A stretch of DNA of 45,795 nt from Candidatus Shapirobacteria bacterium. GTDB lineage: Bacteria; Patescibacteriota; Microgenomatia; UBA12405; JAUWLS01. This document shows positions 1 through 7,942 of the stretch, one piece after another. The notes under the pieces were generated by a model, which saw nothing but the letters and a program-made list of their open reading frames with translations, made no database searches and had not been told where the DNA came from. The DNA is taken from NCBI GenBank assembly GCA_030613565.1, contig JAUWLS010000005.1, positions 1 to 45,795 on the forward strand, written 5' to 3'. Made by a program: the position numbers and the translations under genes. Every line of letters begins with the position of its first letter. The stretch's first letter is position 1.

Positions 1-53
1 TAGAGGACTTGGAAGCCATAATTTGATCAAATTCCACACACAAAAGTCCTAAC

Positions 54-414
54 TTGGTCCAAGGCGGGGAGCCAGTCATTTTTAGCTTCAACTTTTGTGT
101 ACCCCCAAATGGACGATCCGACCTTTTGGTAAAATCAAGATTAACAGTGAAGGACATCAAATTTCTAAAACAAGCTATAAAAAACTCTCGAAAGTCATTG
201 GACGAAGGAAATTTCCCCGCCGGGGCGGTGGTGGTGAAAGACGGAAAAGTAATTGCTTCAACAGTTAGTTCTCCATATTCAGGCCTATTTCATCCTGATT
301 TAAAAGCAAACGGAAGCATTTAACAAAATGAAGCAATGGCAACACGATCTAAATAGGTTGCAAAAGATACATATAGAGTTCACTGAGGATTATTATAAAA
401 AACTGAAAAAATAA
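54..414 (+). pseudogene. Broken nucleoside/cytidine deaminase-like gene
   Basis: The open frame from 54 to 323 carries the start of a CMP/dCMP-type deaminase fold: helix FLKQAIKNSRKSLDEG, then FPAGAVVVKDGKVIA, then a histidine at about residue 80 (FHPDLKA) where an intact enzyme has H-A-E. The frame stops at 323. A second frame reads on through KQTEAFNKMKQW and ends at 414, which suggests a frameshift close to the active site. The catalytic glutamate and the zinc-binding PCxxC motif are absent. The first 30 residues before the domain do not look like part of it; the GTG at 147 is a more plausible original start. I read this as a dead, truncated remnant. The tail after the shift could instead come from another gene. 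Confidence 0.6.
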
Positions 415-427
415 GAATTAAACTACC

Positions 428-751
428 ATGACCAAAAAGCAATCAATAACTACTACCAAAGGTCTCAAAATCAACACCCTTAGGCGTGAGTCAGACTTTC
501 TGCTCTATACTACTCCTGATGACAAAGTTAGATTGGAAATTTTTATCAAAGATGAAAATATTTAGTTAACTCAAAAGAAAATTGCCCAACTTTTTGGAGT
601 TCAGCGACCAGCTGTCACAAAGCACCTGTTAAATATTTTTGAAAGTGGTGAGCTCGATGAAAATTTGGTTAGTTCCATTTTGGAACATACCACTCAACAT
701 GGCGCTATTAAAGGAAAAACTCAAAAACAAAGTGAAGAAAAAATAAACTAA
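428..751 (+). pseudogene. RhuM-family (virulence RhuM-like) N-terminal remnant with internal stop
   Basis: From the ATG at 428 the frame reads a pattern I associate with RhuM-family proteins: FLLYTTPDDKVRLEIFIKDE, then LTQKKIAQLFGVQRPAVTKH (an HTH-like segment), then NIFESGELDENLVSSILEHT. Codon 46 (563-565) is TAG where the family usually has tryptophan (I-W-L-T-Q), a one-base change from TGG. Without that stop the frame would give only 107 codons, about a third of the full family length as I recall it, and ends in a lysine-rich tail that does not resemble the family. The gene is therefore both interrupted and truncated. RhuM-like genes are usually accessory, which fits the decayed surroundings. 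Confidence 0.75.
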
Positions 752-807
752 ATCAAAATGTAAATGACAATGACACAAAATATCTTACAAAATTACATCC
801 ATAAATA

Positions 808-1557
808 ATGAAAAAACTGAAAGCTAAGATTATGAATCCACCTGGCTTCACTCTCGATAAAATCAAATTTGCCATTGATGGTCCGACTTTTGAACGGGCA
901 GTGAAACTGTATGAAAACGGCAAGGTTACAAACTTTGACGATAATGGTTTTACTTATACAGCCAAGGTTTTGGGGACCAAGCCCTATGATGTTTTTGTCT
1001 CGCGTCGGCGATATGATAAAGGAAATTGTAATTGTTATCTAGGACAAAACGATACTCTTTGTAAGCACATGGTGGCTTTGGCAATTCATGTAGTTAAAGA
1101 GGGTCGGCCGTTAGCTAAGAAAGACAAAAAACAGGCTCACACACCTACATGCAGTGGTAAATTGGGAAAATTGAGTGATGGTGATTTTGCCACCACCAAA
1201 AAAGCCATTACGTCTGCTATGCGTTATGTAAAACCATATCGGGGTCCATCTCGAACTTGGTTTGCTTATCAAAATTCTTTGTCTGAAGGTTGTAACCGTT
1301 TATCTGCCATAGTTTCTGACTTACCTGTAGGCGAGCACACAGCGAGTTTGTTAGTTAACTTACTGCTTCGGCTTGATAAAAAACTTTGTACCGGCGGAGT
1401 TGATGATTCTAACGGGATTGTGGGCGGGTTTGTTGAAGAAGTGGTTGAAGTGCTTAAGGAATGTGCCAAACTCGACCTCAAGTGTATAAAATCGTTTGCT
1501 AATCTAAAAGATAGAGAAACATGTTTTGGTTGGGAAGAGCCGTTACTAAAGCTGTAG
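808..1557 (+). CDS. SWIM zinc-finger protein
   Basis: This intact 249-residue protein has a SWIM motif, C-x-C-x8-C-x-H, formed by C74, C76, C85 and H87 (CNCYLGQNDTLCKH). SWIM fingers bind zinc and are found in proteins that contact DNA or other proteins. The N-terminal 60 residues resemble the usual pre-SWIM segment (FERAVKLYENGKV). The remaining 150 residues are largely helical, carry several cysteines, and match no enzyme I recognise. No partner genes such as a SWI2/SNF2 helicase sit beside it; it lies between a RhuM pseudogene and a transposase remnant. It is the only complete gene in the first 1.9 kb. Its role is unknown, and the SWIM call itself is firm. Confidence 0.8.
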   Translation: MKKLKAKIMNPPGFTLDKIKFAIDGPTFERAVKLYENGKVTNFDDNGFTYTAKVLGTKPYDVFVSRRRYDKGNCNCYLGQNDTLCKHMVALAIHVVKEGRPLAKKDKKQAHTPTCSGKLGKLSDGDFATTKKAITSAMRYVKPYRGPSRTWFAYQNSLSEGCNRLSAIVSDLPVGEHTASLLVNLLLRLDKKLCTGGVDDSNGIVGGFVEEVVEVLKECAKLDLKCIKSFANLKDRETCFGWEEPLLKL

Positions 1558-1751
1558 AAACCTCCTCACTTCCTTCACTGTCCACTCCGGCTCCAGCCCC
1601 GAAGCCCAGTCGATTCGTCCGAAATCATACCATCGTTCAAGCAAGAATGAAATGCATTGTACAAGTCATATACATCTTGGACTTTGAAAAGTCTAATATG
1701 TATCGTGACTTATGCATGCATTGATGTGTTGTGAATAGGGTTTAATAGACT
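1558..1751. other. Non-coding stretch between SWIM gene and transposase remnant
   Basis: I see no gene, RNA or clear repeat here. A 67-codon open frame (1521-1724) runs through it but overlaps the SWIM gene and has a low-complexity Ser/Pro composition with no recognisable domain. Confidence 0.5.
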
Positions 1752-1943
1752 GATCTGGGGCTGGAGCTCGACAGGTTCAACTCAATCGGGGAGTTTGTAA
1801 AGGCTGTACACCAGACTATCAATTACTGCAATCACAGAGAAGAATCCATACTACTCTAAGAATATCTCCGTCACAATTCAAACAACAACACTACCAAAGA
1901 CTACACCTCACAGAAAGAGTGGTCTAACAAACGGGGCACTTGA
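1752..1943 (+). pseudogene. 3' remnant of an IS transposase (integrase core, IS3/IS481-like)
   Basis: Three successive frames give the C-terminal end of a DDE integrase-core transposase. The first (about 1761-1850) reads LDRFNSIGEFVKAVHQTINY then CNHREES. After a shift near 1850 it continues LRISPSQFKQQHYQRLHLTE (1856-1915). After a second shift near 1922 it ends SNKRGT and stops at 1943. The YYNHRRIH-like segment and the xxSPxxF segment are typical of the end of IS3/IS481 family transposases. The catalytic residues lie upstream and are missing. No inverted repeats could be located. It sits 5 bp from the end of the sulfatase-like gene. Confidence 0.65.
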
Positions 1944-1948
1944 CAGTG

Positions 1949-3541
1949 TTATTTTATATCCGTCACATCCTTAAAGTCATACACTGCCTCATAGCTTGTA
2001 TAAAAAGTCTTGTCATCAAGCAACTCCATATCTTTCCCAAAATATTTATTAAAAACTATCCTGAAAGTATTTACTGGTGTAATTGTGCTATAGAATTTTT
2101 CATAATCTTGATCAGGAAAATAAACTGCATATAAAATACTGCTTCTTTCCTTTACTCCTTCTTCAGAATAATTAGTAAGCCATTCTTCTCGTTTACCAAA
2201 TATTGAAGCTGGACCATGATCTGCCTGCAAAATAATAATTGGCGGATTCTCTGAATTCTCAATAATACTTTGTAATACCGGAATAATCTGGTCGGAAATA
2301 AAAGTTAGTTGTCCAAGATACTTTGGTCTCTTATCAATTCCTTCGTCAGCCATCTCATACTCTGCATCAAGTATAGGACTGCCATCCGCATTAAATACAT
2401 ACGGAGGGTGGGGAGTAATGATATGAGCTACAGTAAACTTTTTCCCTTCCTGGTAACCAATAGTGGGAAGTTTTTGCAAAGCTGCTAAAGTATTTGTTCT
2501 AAGTGCATCCCCCCAAACTTGTTTTATCAAAGGTGACAATAAAGTGCTCTGTAAAAAAGTTATATTCACTTCATCAACGGAAATATTTCTCCCCAGTATC
2601 TTAAAATATTTATCTTCCTTATAAGTAATGTCTGCCGGATAACTTTCATTTGTTCCTTCCCAACTTGAAGCAAAGTTTATTGTCTTATACCCCACCTCCT
2701 TTAGTTTTTTAGAAACTTCATTATTACCTACCAACCCTCTAGCCGCATCTCCACTTACTGGATTAGCACCATATTTTTCTGGTAATTCATCCAAATACCT
2801 CATATTCAAAGTTGATGGTAAGGATAAATAGGTGTGAATGTAATTACTCCTTGCCTCATCTGCTACGTAAAATCCCATCTTTTCTAAACTGTTTGTAAAC
2901 TCAGAATTATCATAATCATAAATCTCACTAAGTACATCCTCTCTAGCATATCCGTCTAAAACTATGTAATAAATATCGGGGGTATCTTCCAGTGCATCGA
3001 CTACATCACTTCCAGACTCATTTGATGCAACCTGGTTTTCGTCCTTTTTCTTATACTCACCAGTAATTATGGCCAAGCTTAAGTATCCAACCAGAATCGC
3101 CAAAGACAAATTGAGAAAAGAAACTTCCTTTAAAAAAGTTTTTTTAGATCTTAAAATTTTAAAAACAAAAATAAAAATCAATCCAAAAATAATCGGCAAC
3201 AAAACCTTATCTGGTCCCAAAACCATCCCGTTTGGTAGCTCTATAAATAATCGACTATTAAGAGATCTACTTAAGTGTCCGTAAGAAAAAAAGATAAAGA
3301 CAAATAAACTCACAATAAGTGAACTCTTCCTTTTGTTTTTTAAAAAGACACTAAAAATCAAAGTTGTACCAAGAGCTGCAACGATCGAGTAGAGCAGGGG
3401 TTTACCAACAAACTTTAAAGAAAGTTCAGAAATATTATTTAAATAAAAAGACAAGATTGGAAATGTAGCTAACAAAAACGGAATCAATAAAAAATCCAAA
3501 AGTTTTATCTTTGAAAGTATCTTCTTTTTAACTCCTTTCAT
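1949..3541 (-). CDS. Membrane-anchored sulfatase/alkaline-phosphatase-fold protein
   Basis: The 530-residue protein begins with about five membrane helices (roughly residues 10-165). A periplasmic alkaline-phosphatase-superfamily domain follows, opening with PDIYYIVLDGYAREDVLSE and closing with ILQADHGPASIFG, whose Asp-His pair is the usual metal ligand. The layout recalls phosphoethanolamine or phosphoglycerol transferases of the LTA-synthase type, so transfer or hydrolysis of a phospho-group on an envelope glycan is plausible. The nucleophile is not obvious; a Thr or Ser in the SNYIHTYLSLPSTLN segment is the candidate. The start overlaps the stop of the upstream methyltransferase by 4 bp, so the two are translationally coupled. 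The substrate is unknown. Confidence 0.75.
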   Translation of the reverse strand: MKGVKKKILSKIKLLDFLLIPFLLATFPILSFYLNNISELSLKFVGKPLLYSIVAALGTTLIFSVFLKNKRKSSLIVSLFVFIFFSYGHLSRSLNSRLFIELPNGMVLGPDKVLLPIIFGLIFIFVFKILRSKKTFLKEVSFLNLSLAILVGYLSLAIITGEYKKKDENQVASNESGSDVVDALEDTPDIYYIVLDGYAREDVLSEIYDYDNSEFTNSLEKMGFYVADEARSNYIHTYLSLPSTLNMRYLDELPEKYGANPVSGDAARGLVGNNEVSKKLKEVGYKTINFASSWEGTNESYPADITYKEDKYFKILGRNISVDEVNITFLQSTLLSPLIKQVWGDALRTNTLAALQKLPTIGYQEGKKFTVAHIITPHPPYVFNADGSPILDAEYEMADEGIDKRPKYLGQLTFISDQIIPVLQSIIENSENPPIIILQADHGPASIFGKREEWLTNYSEEGVKERSSILYAVYFPDQDYEKFYSTITPVNTFRIVFNKYFGKDMELLDDKTFYTSYEAVYDFKDVTDIK

Positions 3542-4920
3542 TTTTTCTCCATCAAGTAAATTTCTCTTTTAGAACCCTTAATCTTTTTTACCTCGGTAAT
3601 TTTATAGTACTTCAAAAAAGCTTTTTCAAAACCCTCCTTTGTGTAATCAGAAAAAATATCCTCTCTGTTCTGAAGTAAGATTTTTACCTTCGAGTCCTGT
3701 TTTGGAACAAATTCGATAATTAACCACTTGCCTAGACTAGAAAAATACTTAGCAATTAAATCAAGAGGAAGGTTGTTAGAGATTGCCAAATGGTGAATAA
3801 GGGCAAAGGCAACCACACAGTCCACATCCACTCTCTGGTTAAAAGATTTTCTTTCTTCATTTGCCCAACCAAGAGCAGGGCTGGGATTAGTCAAATCAAC
3901 TATCATCGAAAGCAATTGTCCATTTTTCTCTTTCTTGGCTTCAATGTAACCTATCTCAACTGCCAAAGGATCAATGTCGCAAGCAATAACATAAGCACCA
4001 CTTTGACAAGCTATTTTTGAAAACCTTCCCGTGTTTGCACCCAGATCAATAACCAATCTTGCCTTTGTTTTTTTAATTAACTTATCAAAAATTAACCCCT
4101 TTTCTTTAAGGGCCTTGTTGGAATAATTTGTAAAACTATAATATTTTCCCCACTCAGTCTGATTATTCTTAATCTTCAGTCCATTAATGGCAGACTTTAG
4201 GTTATCAACAAAAGAAATCATTTGAAATTTGGTCATCTTAAATTTTCTTTTATTCACTTTTTTATCAGCCATCCTTTTTTGGTTCAGAGCATGTAAATGA
4301 ATATGTGTTAGTACTGATGGATTTAACTTGCTTTTAGCTGGTAACAATTTACTCGCCAGATCAAGTGGTATTCCATCAATAAAATTGGCAAAAAGTAAAT
4401 TGAAACGCAAATCTTTCTGGGCCATCAAAGATAGGGGAGCCAAAAAATGCTGACAAAATTGTCTGTAAGCAACCCAAGGCTCACCTTCTTTGTATTTTTC
4501 AAAAGACAAGGTGTCAATAAAAATAGGAGAAGATCCAATAAACTGAACATTATAAGCGCTAGCATCTTTCAAGTTCATGCCATGTTTTAGGGCAATTTCT
4601 TGAATATCAAGTGTTAATAGTGCGGCATCTTTAAGTTGACTAAAAGACCACTCATAAGGGTAAGTAAGCATGGGAATTATTTGAGGCTTAATTACTTTAT
4701 AAACATCCTCACTTAGGGCCAGCCTTTTTAAACTCTCCTTATGAGAAACCAACATCTCTTTCTTTATCAACTCTTGATAAAGGCCTGAGCTCATTAAAAA
4801 ATCAAAATCCGACTGCCCTCCTTCATTGACTTGTCGATAAAGAGTCTTACCAACAAAAAAAATGAACCCATCAGGGTCCCGAAAAGATGAGGTCTCGGTA
4901 TTATTTATCTTCTTTCTCAC
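3538..4920 (-). CDS. Class I SAM-dependent methyltransferase (nodulation-type)
   Basis: The 460-residue protein has a C-terminal Rossmann methyltransferase domain. Motif I is VIDLGANTGRFSKIA, the acidic end of strand 2 is ACDIDPLAVEIGY, and motif IV/post-I is VVAFALIHHLAISNN. A long N-terminal part of about 250 residues (SFRDPDGFIFFVGKTLYRQV) is typical of a family found beside sulfatase-like envelope genes and sometimes called nodulation methyltransferases. No signal peptide or membrane helix is seen, so it should act in the cytoplasm. It lies between the small YLDPGSGS membrane protein (20-bp overlap) and the sulfatase-like protein (4-bp overlap) in one operon. Its acceptor may be a sugar or lipid-linked intermediate; this is inference. 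Confidence 0.75.
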   Translation of the reverse strand: MRKKINNTETSSFRDPDGFIFFVGKTLYRQVNEGGQSDFDFLMSSGLYQELIKKEMLVSHKESLKRLALSEDVYKVIKPQIIPMLTYPYEWSFSQLKDAALLTLDIQEIALKHGMNLKDASAYNVQFIGSSPIFIDTLSFEKYKEGEPWVAYRQFCQHFLAPLSLMAQKDLRFNLLFANFIDGIPLDLASKLLPAKSKLNPSVLTHIHLHALNQKRMADKKVNKRKFKMTKFQMISFVDNLKSAINGLKIKNNQTEWGKYYSFTNYSNKALKEKGLIFDKLIKKTKARLVIDLGANTGRFSKIACQSGAYVIACDIDPLAVEIGYIEAKKEKNGQLLSMIVDLTNPSPALGWANEERKSFNQRVDVDCVVAFALIHHLAISNNLPLDLIAKYFSSLGKWLIIEFVPKQDSKVKILLQNREDIFSDYTKEGFEKAFLKYYKITEVKKIKGSKREIYLMEKK

Positions 4921-5128
4921 CTATCTTCTTTCTATTTTTCTTCAAAACCACCTGTTTTATTTTCTTCCAATTTGTCTTAAGAAAATATCCTCCACTAGCT
5001 AAAGAGGCAACAATAATTTGAATTAAGTAACTACCGCTACCCGGATCAAGATAAGCATGAACTTTTGCTGGAGCAATAAAAATCATCAAAACAAGGACAA
5101 AAGTTAGTTCAAAAGTCTTTTTTAGCAT
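4901..5128 (-). CDS. Small YLDPGSGSY membrane protein
   Basis: This 75-residue protein has two hydrophobic segments (about 6-26 and 35-52) around a conserved YLDPGSGSYLIQ motif, then a strongly basic cytoplasmic tail. I recognise this as a small conserved family that travels with sulfatase-fold and methyltransferase genes in varied bacteria; its function is not known to me. It is the first gene of the three-gene minus-strand operon. Its start codon lies 6 nt after a perfect TATAAT on the minus strand (5140 down to 5135), so its mRNA is probably leaderless. Confidence 0.75.
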   Translation of the reverse strand: MLKKTFELTFVLVLMIFIAPAKVHAYLDPGSGSYLIQIIVASLASGGYFLKTNWKKIKQVVLKKNRKKIGEKEDK

Positions 5129-5156
5129 AATAGGATTATATGCTTTACACTAGAAT
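5129..5156. promoter_or_regulatory. Divergent promoter region, 28 bp
   Basis: On the minus strand TATAAT (5140-5135) is followed by six bases and then the ATG at 5128. On the plus strand TACACT (5146-5151) is followed by five bases and the ATG at 5157. Both spacings put the expected transcription start at or next to the start codon. No Shine-Dalgarno sequence fits in the gap. Confidence 0.6.
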
Positions 5157-7007
5157 ATGACAAGAAAAACAATTGCCTTATTTTTTGTTGTTTTCTTCCT
5201 TCTTTTTGGTCCAAAACCCCTTTTCGCTCAAGAAAAAAACGACTGTACAAATCGTTTCCTAACCCTGATTAATCCAGTAAGAGGAAGGAGCTTGTGGATA
5301 GACTCCAGTCTCAAACCACTTGAAAACCAATTTAACTTAATTAAGGACCATGATTTTTCCGCTACCTGGCTTTTGCAATATGACGCTCTAGTAGATGACG
5401 AAATTGTAGATTATATAAAAAACAACTTTTCCGAAAAACAAGAACTTGGTCTTTTCCTCGAAGTCTCTCCAGATTTTGCTCAATCTTCCCGAGTGATTTA
5501 TCCCCACATGGTTGCCTGGTTTGATCCTCAAGCAGTATTTCTTTCTGGCTACACTCAAAACGAACGAGAAAAACTCATCGACACTCTCTTTGATAAGTTC
5601 AAAGAAACTTTTGGAAAATATCCTACCTCAGTTGGAGCTTGGTGGATCGACTCTTACTCTCTTAATTATATGAAAAAAAATTACGATATAAAAACGGCCC
5701 TAATTGTTGCCGACCAAAAAACAACTGATGACTATGGTATCTGGGGTCAGTGGTGGGGGATTCCATACTATCCTTCAAAATCCAATATTTTAACTCCTGC
5801 CCAAAATGAAAAAGACAAGCAAAACTTGGTTATTCTTCAGTGGGCCCAAAGAGATCTTACAAAAGCCCATGGTCAGGACAAAACTTATTCCAATTACTCT
5901 CTTCAGGCCAATGACTATACCGAAAGGGGACTTGATACTTCATATTTTAATTCCCTCACTCAAACCTATTTAGACTGCAGTCTGCCTATTGGTCAGATTA
6001 CAGTTGGTTTAGAAACCGGCATAGAAAGTGTCAAATCATTTCCAGAATACAAAAACCAACTTAGATTCTTAGCCGACACAAAAAACCTTCAATCTGTCAC
6101 TATGGATAAATTTTCAGATCATTTTCAAAACTTTTATGTTTCAAACCCCCAAAAAATAGTTTTAAAAGACAGTGAGAGTGAGTGGGCCCTAACTCTTCAA
6201 AAAAGGGAAAACATCTATCTAAAAGAAGAAATTATTTATCAAAAAGACTTAGCTTTTAGTGACTACTTTCTAGCTGATAAGTCTGACTTCTTAGACAGAA
6301 AATTACCCATTGATCGGCCATCAAAAAATCACCCCCTTCTCCCTTTATTCATTCCCCTCGCCTTTGTTTTAGGGTTCTTAACTTATCGTCGATCTAATCT
6401 TGCTTCTCATTATTGGTACCTGTCTTTGTTCATCCTAACCTCTTTTTTGACCACCTTTATGGACTACTCAAAATTTGGATGGAATATCTACTTTGGTCCT
6501 ATTTTAGAAAACATTCCTCTTGCTCAGTTTTCTCTTATTTTAATATCCTTCCTCCTTTTTATCCCCGTCCTAAAGTTTTTTGAAAAAAAGATAAAGGACA
6601 CCAAACTCTTAACCTTAACTTTCTCTCTCTCTTTTGCTCTTGATTTTTTACTCAGTCGCCTAAGATATATCCAGCTCGATAGCCAATATTATTTTGGATT
6701 CGCTTGGGATACTATAAAGTTCATTGGCTTAAAAATATCTCCAGGATCATTATCACTTGTAAACCAAGATTTTGATTCCATAATCTCTGCCTCATTTCTC
6801 CGGTTCGACTTTGACTTGATCTGGCAAAACAAATTAATGGCCTTTGTTATCTATCCTCTGATCCATATTGCCCTAGGAACTCTTACTTATTTACTCTGTA
6901 AAAAACTACCTAAAAAATTGCGTCAATTTATTCTCTTGGTAATGTTTATCTTCTTCTGTCTCTACATCTGCCAAACATTAAACTTAGATCCAAGAATAGT
7001 TCTATAA
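5157..7007 (+). CDS. Secreted NodB-like (polysaccharide deacetylase-type) protein with polytopic C-terminus
   Basis: A cleavable signal peptide (about 1-24, ending PLFAQ) leads to an extracytoplasmic domain of about 350 residues. Its pattern recalls the distorted barrel of polysaccharide deacetylases: start WIDSSLKPLENQ, FSATWLLQYDAL, ELGLFLEVSPDF, GKYPTSVGAWWIDSYSL. The usual D-D-H-H metal site is not evident, so catalytic activity is uncertain. From about residue 395 there are six or seven membrane helices (PLLPLFIPLAFVLGFL onward). The gene is transcribed away from the sulfatase/methyltransferase operon across 28 bp, suggesting a shared envelope-glycan function. I give the fold moderate confidence and the substrate none. 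Confidence 0.55.
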   Translation: MTRKTIALFFVVFFLLFGPKPLFAQEKNDCTNRFLTLINPVRGRSLWIDSSLKPLENQFNLIKDHDFSATWLLQYDALVDDEIVDYIKNNFSEKQELGLFLEVSPDFAQSSRVIYPHMVAWFDPQAVFLSGYTQNEREKLIDTLFDKFKETFGKYPTSVGAWWIDSYSLNYMKKNYDIKTALIVADQKTTDDYGIWGQWWGIPYYPSKSNILTPAQNEKDKQNLVILQWAQRDLTKAHGQDKTYSNYSLQANDYTERGLDTSYFNSLTQTYLDCSLPIGQITVGLETGIESVKSFPEYKNQLRFLADTKNLQSVTMDKFSDHFQNFYVSNPQKIVLKDSESEWALTLQKRENIYLKEEIIYQKDLAFSDYFLADKSDFLDRKLPIDRPSKNHPLLPLFIPLAFVLGFLTYRRSNLASHYWYLSLFILTSFLTTFMDYSKFGWNIYFGPILENIPLAQFSLILISFLLFIPVLKFFEKKIKDTKLLTLTFSLSFALDFLLSRLRYIQLDSQYYFGFAWDTIKFIGLKISPGSLSLVNQDFDSIISASFLRFDFDLIWQNKLMAFVIYPLIHIALGTLTYLLCKKLPKKLRQFILLVMFIFFCLYICQTLNLDPRIVL

Positions 7008-7102
7008 CTAAACTTACTTGTTAAAAACAATGATACTAAAAGATAATCAAGCTATCTTTATCAGAAACGGAAAAATCGAAAAAATAGAATAAAATAAGCC
7101 AT

Positions 7103-7920
7103 ATGGTCAAAAGTAATCGAACTCATTTCAGTCAATTGCCATCCAATGAGGAACTAGAAAAAATACTAGATATAGAATCAAAACGTCCACCCCCAATAGA
7201 AAAAAAAGACACACTACTTAACTTTCAAAGAAGTAATTGAATGGCTGCAAGCTATTAGGGTGGACGATGTCTTATTTACCAAAAATCCCCCAGTAGAAAA
7301 AATATTAGAAGTCGGTGAAAAACTTCAAAGAGAAGTAATTCCAAAGACCCTGTGTGGCGTACAAGATGGTGACAAGAACCTCTTGATCGTCTTAAAAAAA
7401 CTGACTAACTATATGGCTTTGGAGCATCAGCCAAAAAAATCAGATCTAATTTTGGTTTTTGGTAGTAAAAGCCTAAGACGACCAGAAAAAGCAGTAAAAA
7501 GTAGCTCCCATTATTCTTTTCTCTGGAGGACATCTTCACTACAAAGACGACAATCAGATATCTGAAGCTTTAACTTTTTCCAAGCATGCTATTTCTCTAG
7601 GAATACCAAAAGACGCAATTTTAGTAGAACCAAACAGTATTACGGTTGCTGATAATGTAAAAACCAGTCTTAACCTCATGGATAGTCTAGGTATGTCGTA
7701 TAAGCGAATAACCACCGTAGGATCCTGGTTTATGCAACGCAGGGCCTGGAGCCATTTAATGAAATTATCTCCTCCTAAAACCCAAATATTCTGTACTAAC
7801 GCACCAATACTGTCTTCGGACCTCAAGAAAGATTCTTGGCACAAAAGCAAAATCGGTATCAAAGTGATTTTTGGAGAATTTGTCAAACTCAAACTGTCTG
7901 TAGCGCTAAACACCGCCTAA
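7103..7920 (+). pseudogene. DUF218/YdcF-like protein, frameshifted
   Basis: Three frames in order rebuild one protein. 7103-7207 reads MVKSNRTHFSQLP to PPPIEKK. After a +1 shift at an 8-A run (7200-7207) it continues HYLTFKEVIEWLQAIRVDDV to SDLILVFGSKSLRRPEKAV. After a second break near 7495-7504 it continues PIILFSGGHLHYKDDNQISE to the stop at 7920. SDLILVFGS, LFSGGH, AILVEPNSITVADN and the later TTVGSWFMQRRAW are hallmarks of the DUF218 (YdcF/SanA) domain. At the second break about six residues of the family pattern between KAV and the PIILFSGGH strand seem lost, so this is more than a single sequencing slip. DUF218 proteins are linked to envelope or sugar-nucleotide functions. Confidence 0.75.
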
Positions 7921-7942
7921 ACCTTTCTCCTAAGAAAAATCC

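Noticed and set aside
1521-1724. 67-codon open frame overlapping the end of the SWIM gene
   Set aside because: Out of frame with the real gene, low-complexity Ser/Pro composition, no recognisable domain.
7030-7092. 20-codon ATG frame (MILKDNQAIFIRNGKIEKIE) between the NodB-like gene and the DUF218 pseudogene
   Set aside because: Too short to judge and no family match; it could be the end or start of a lost gene.
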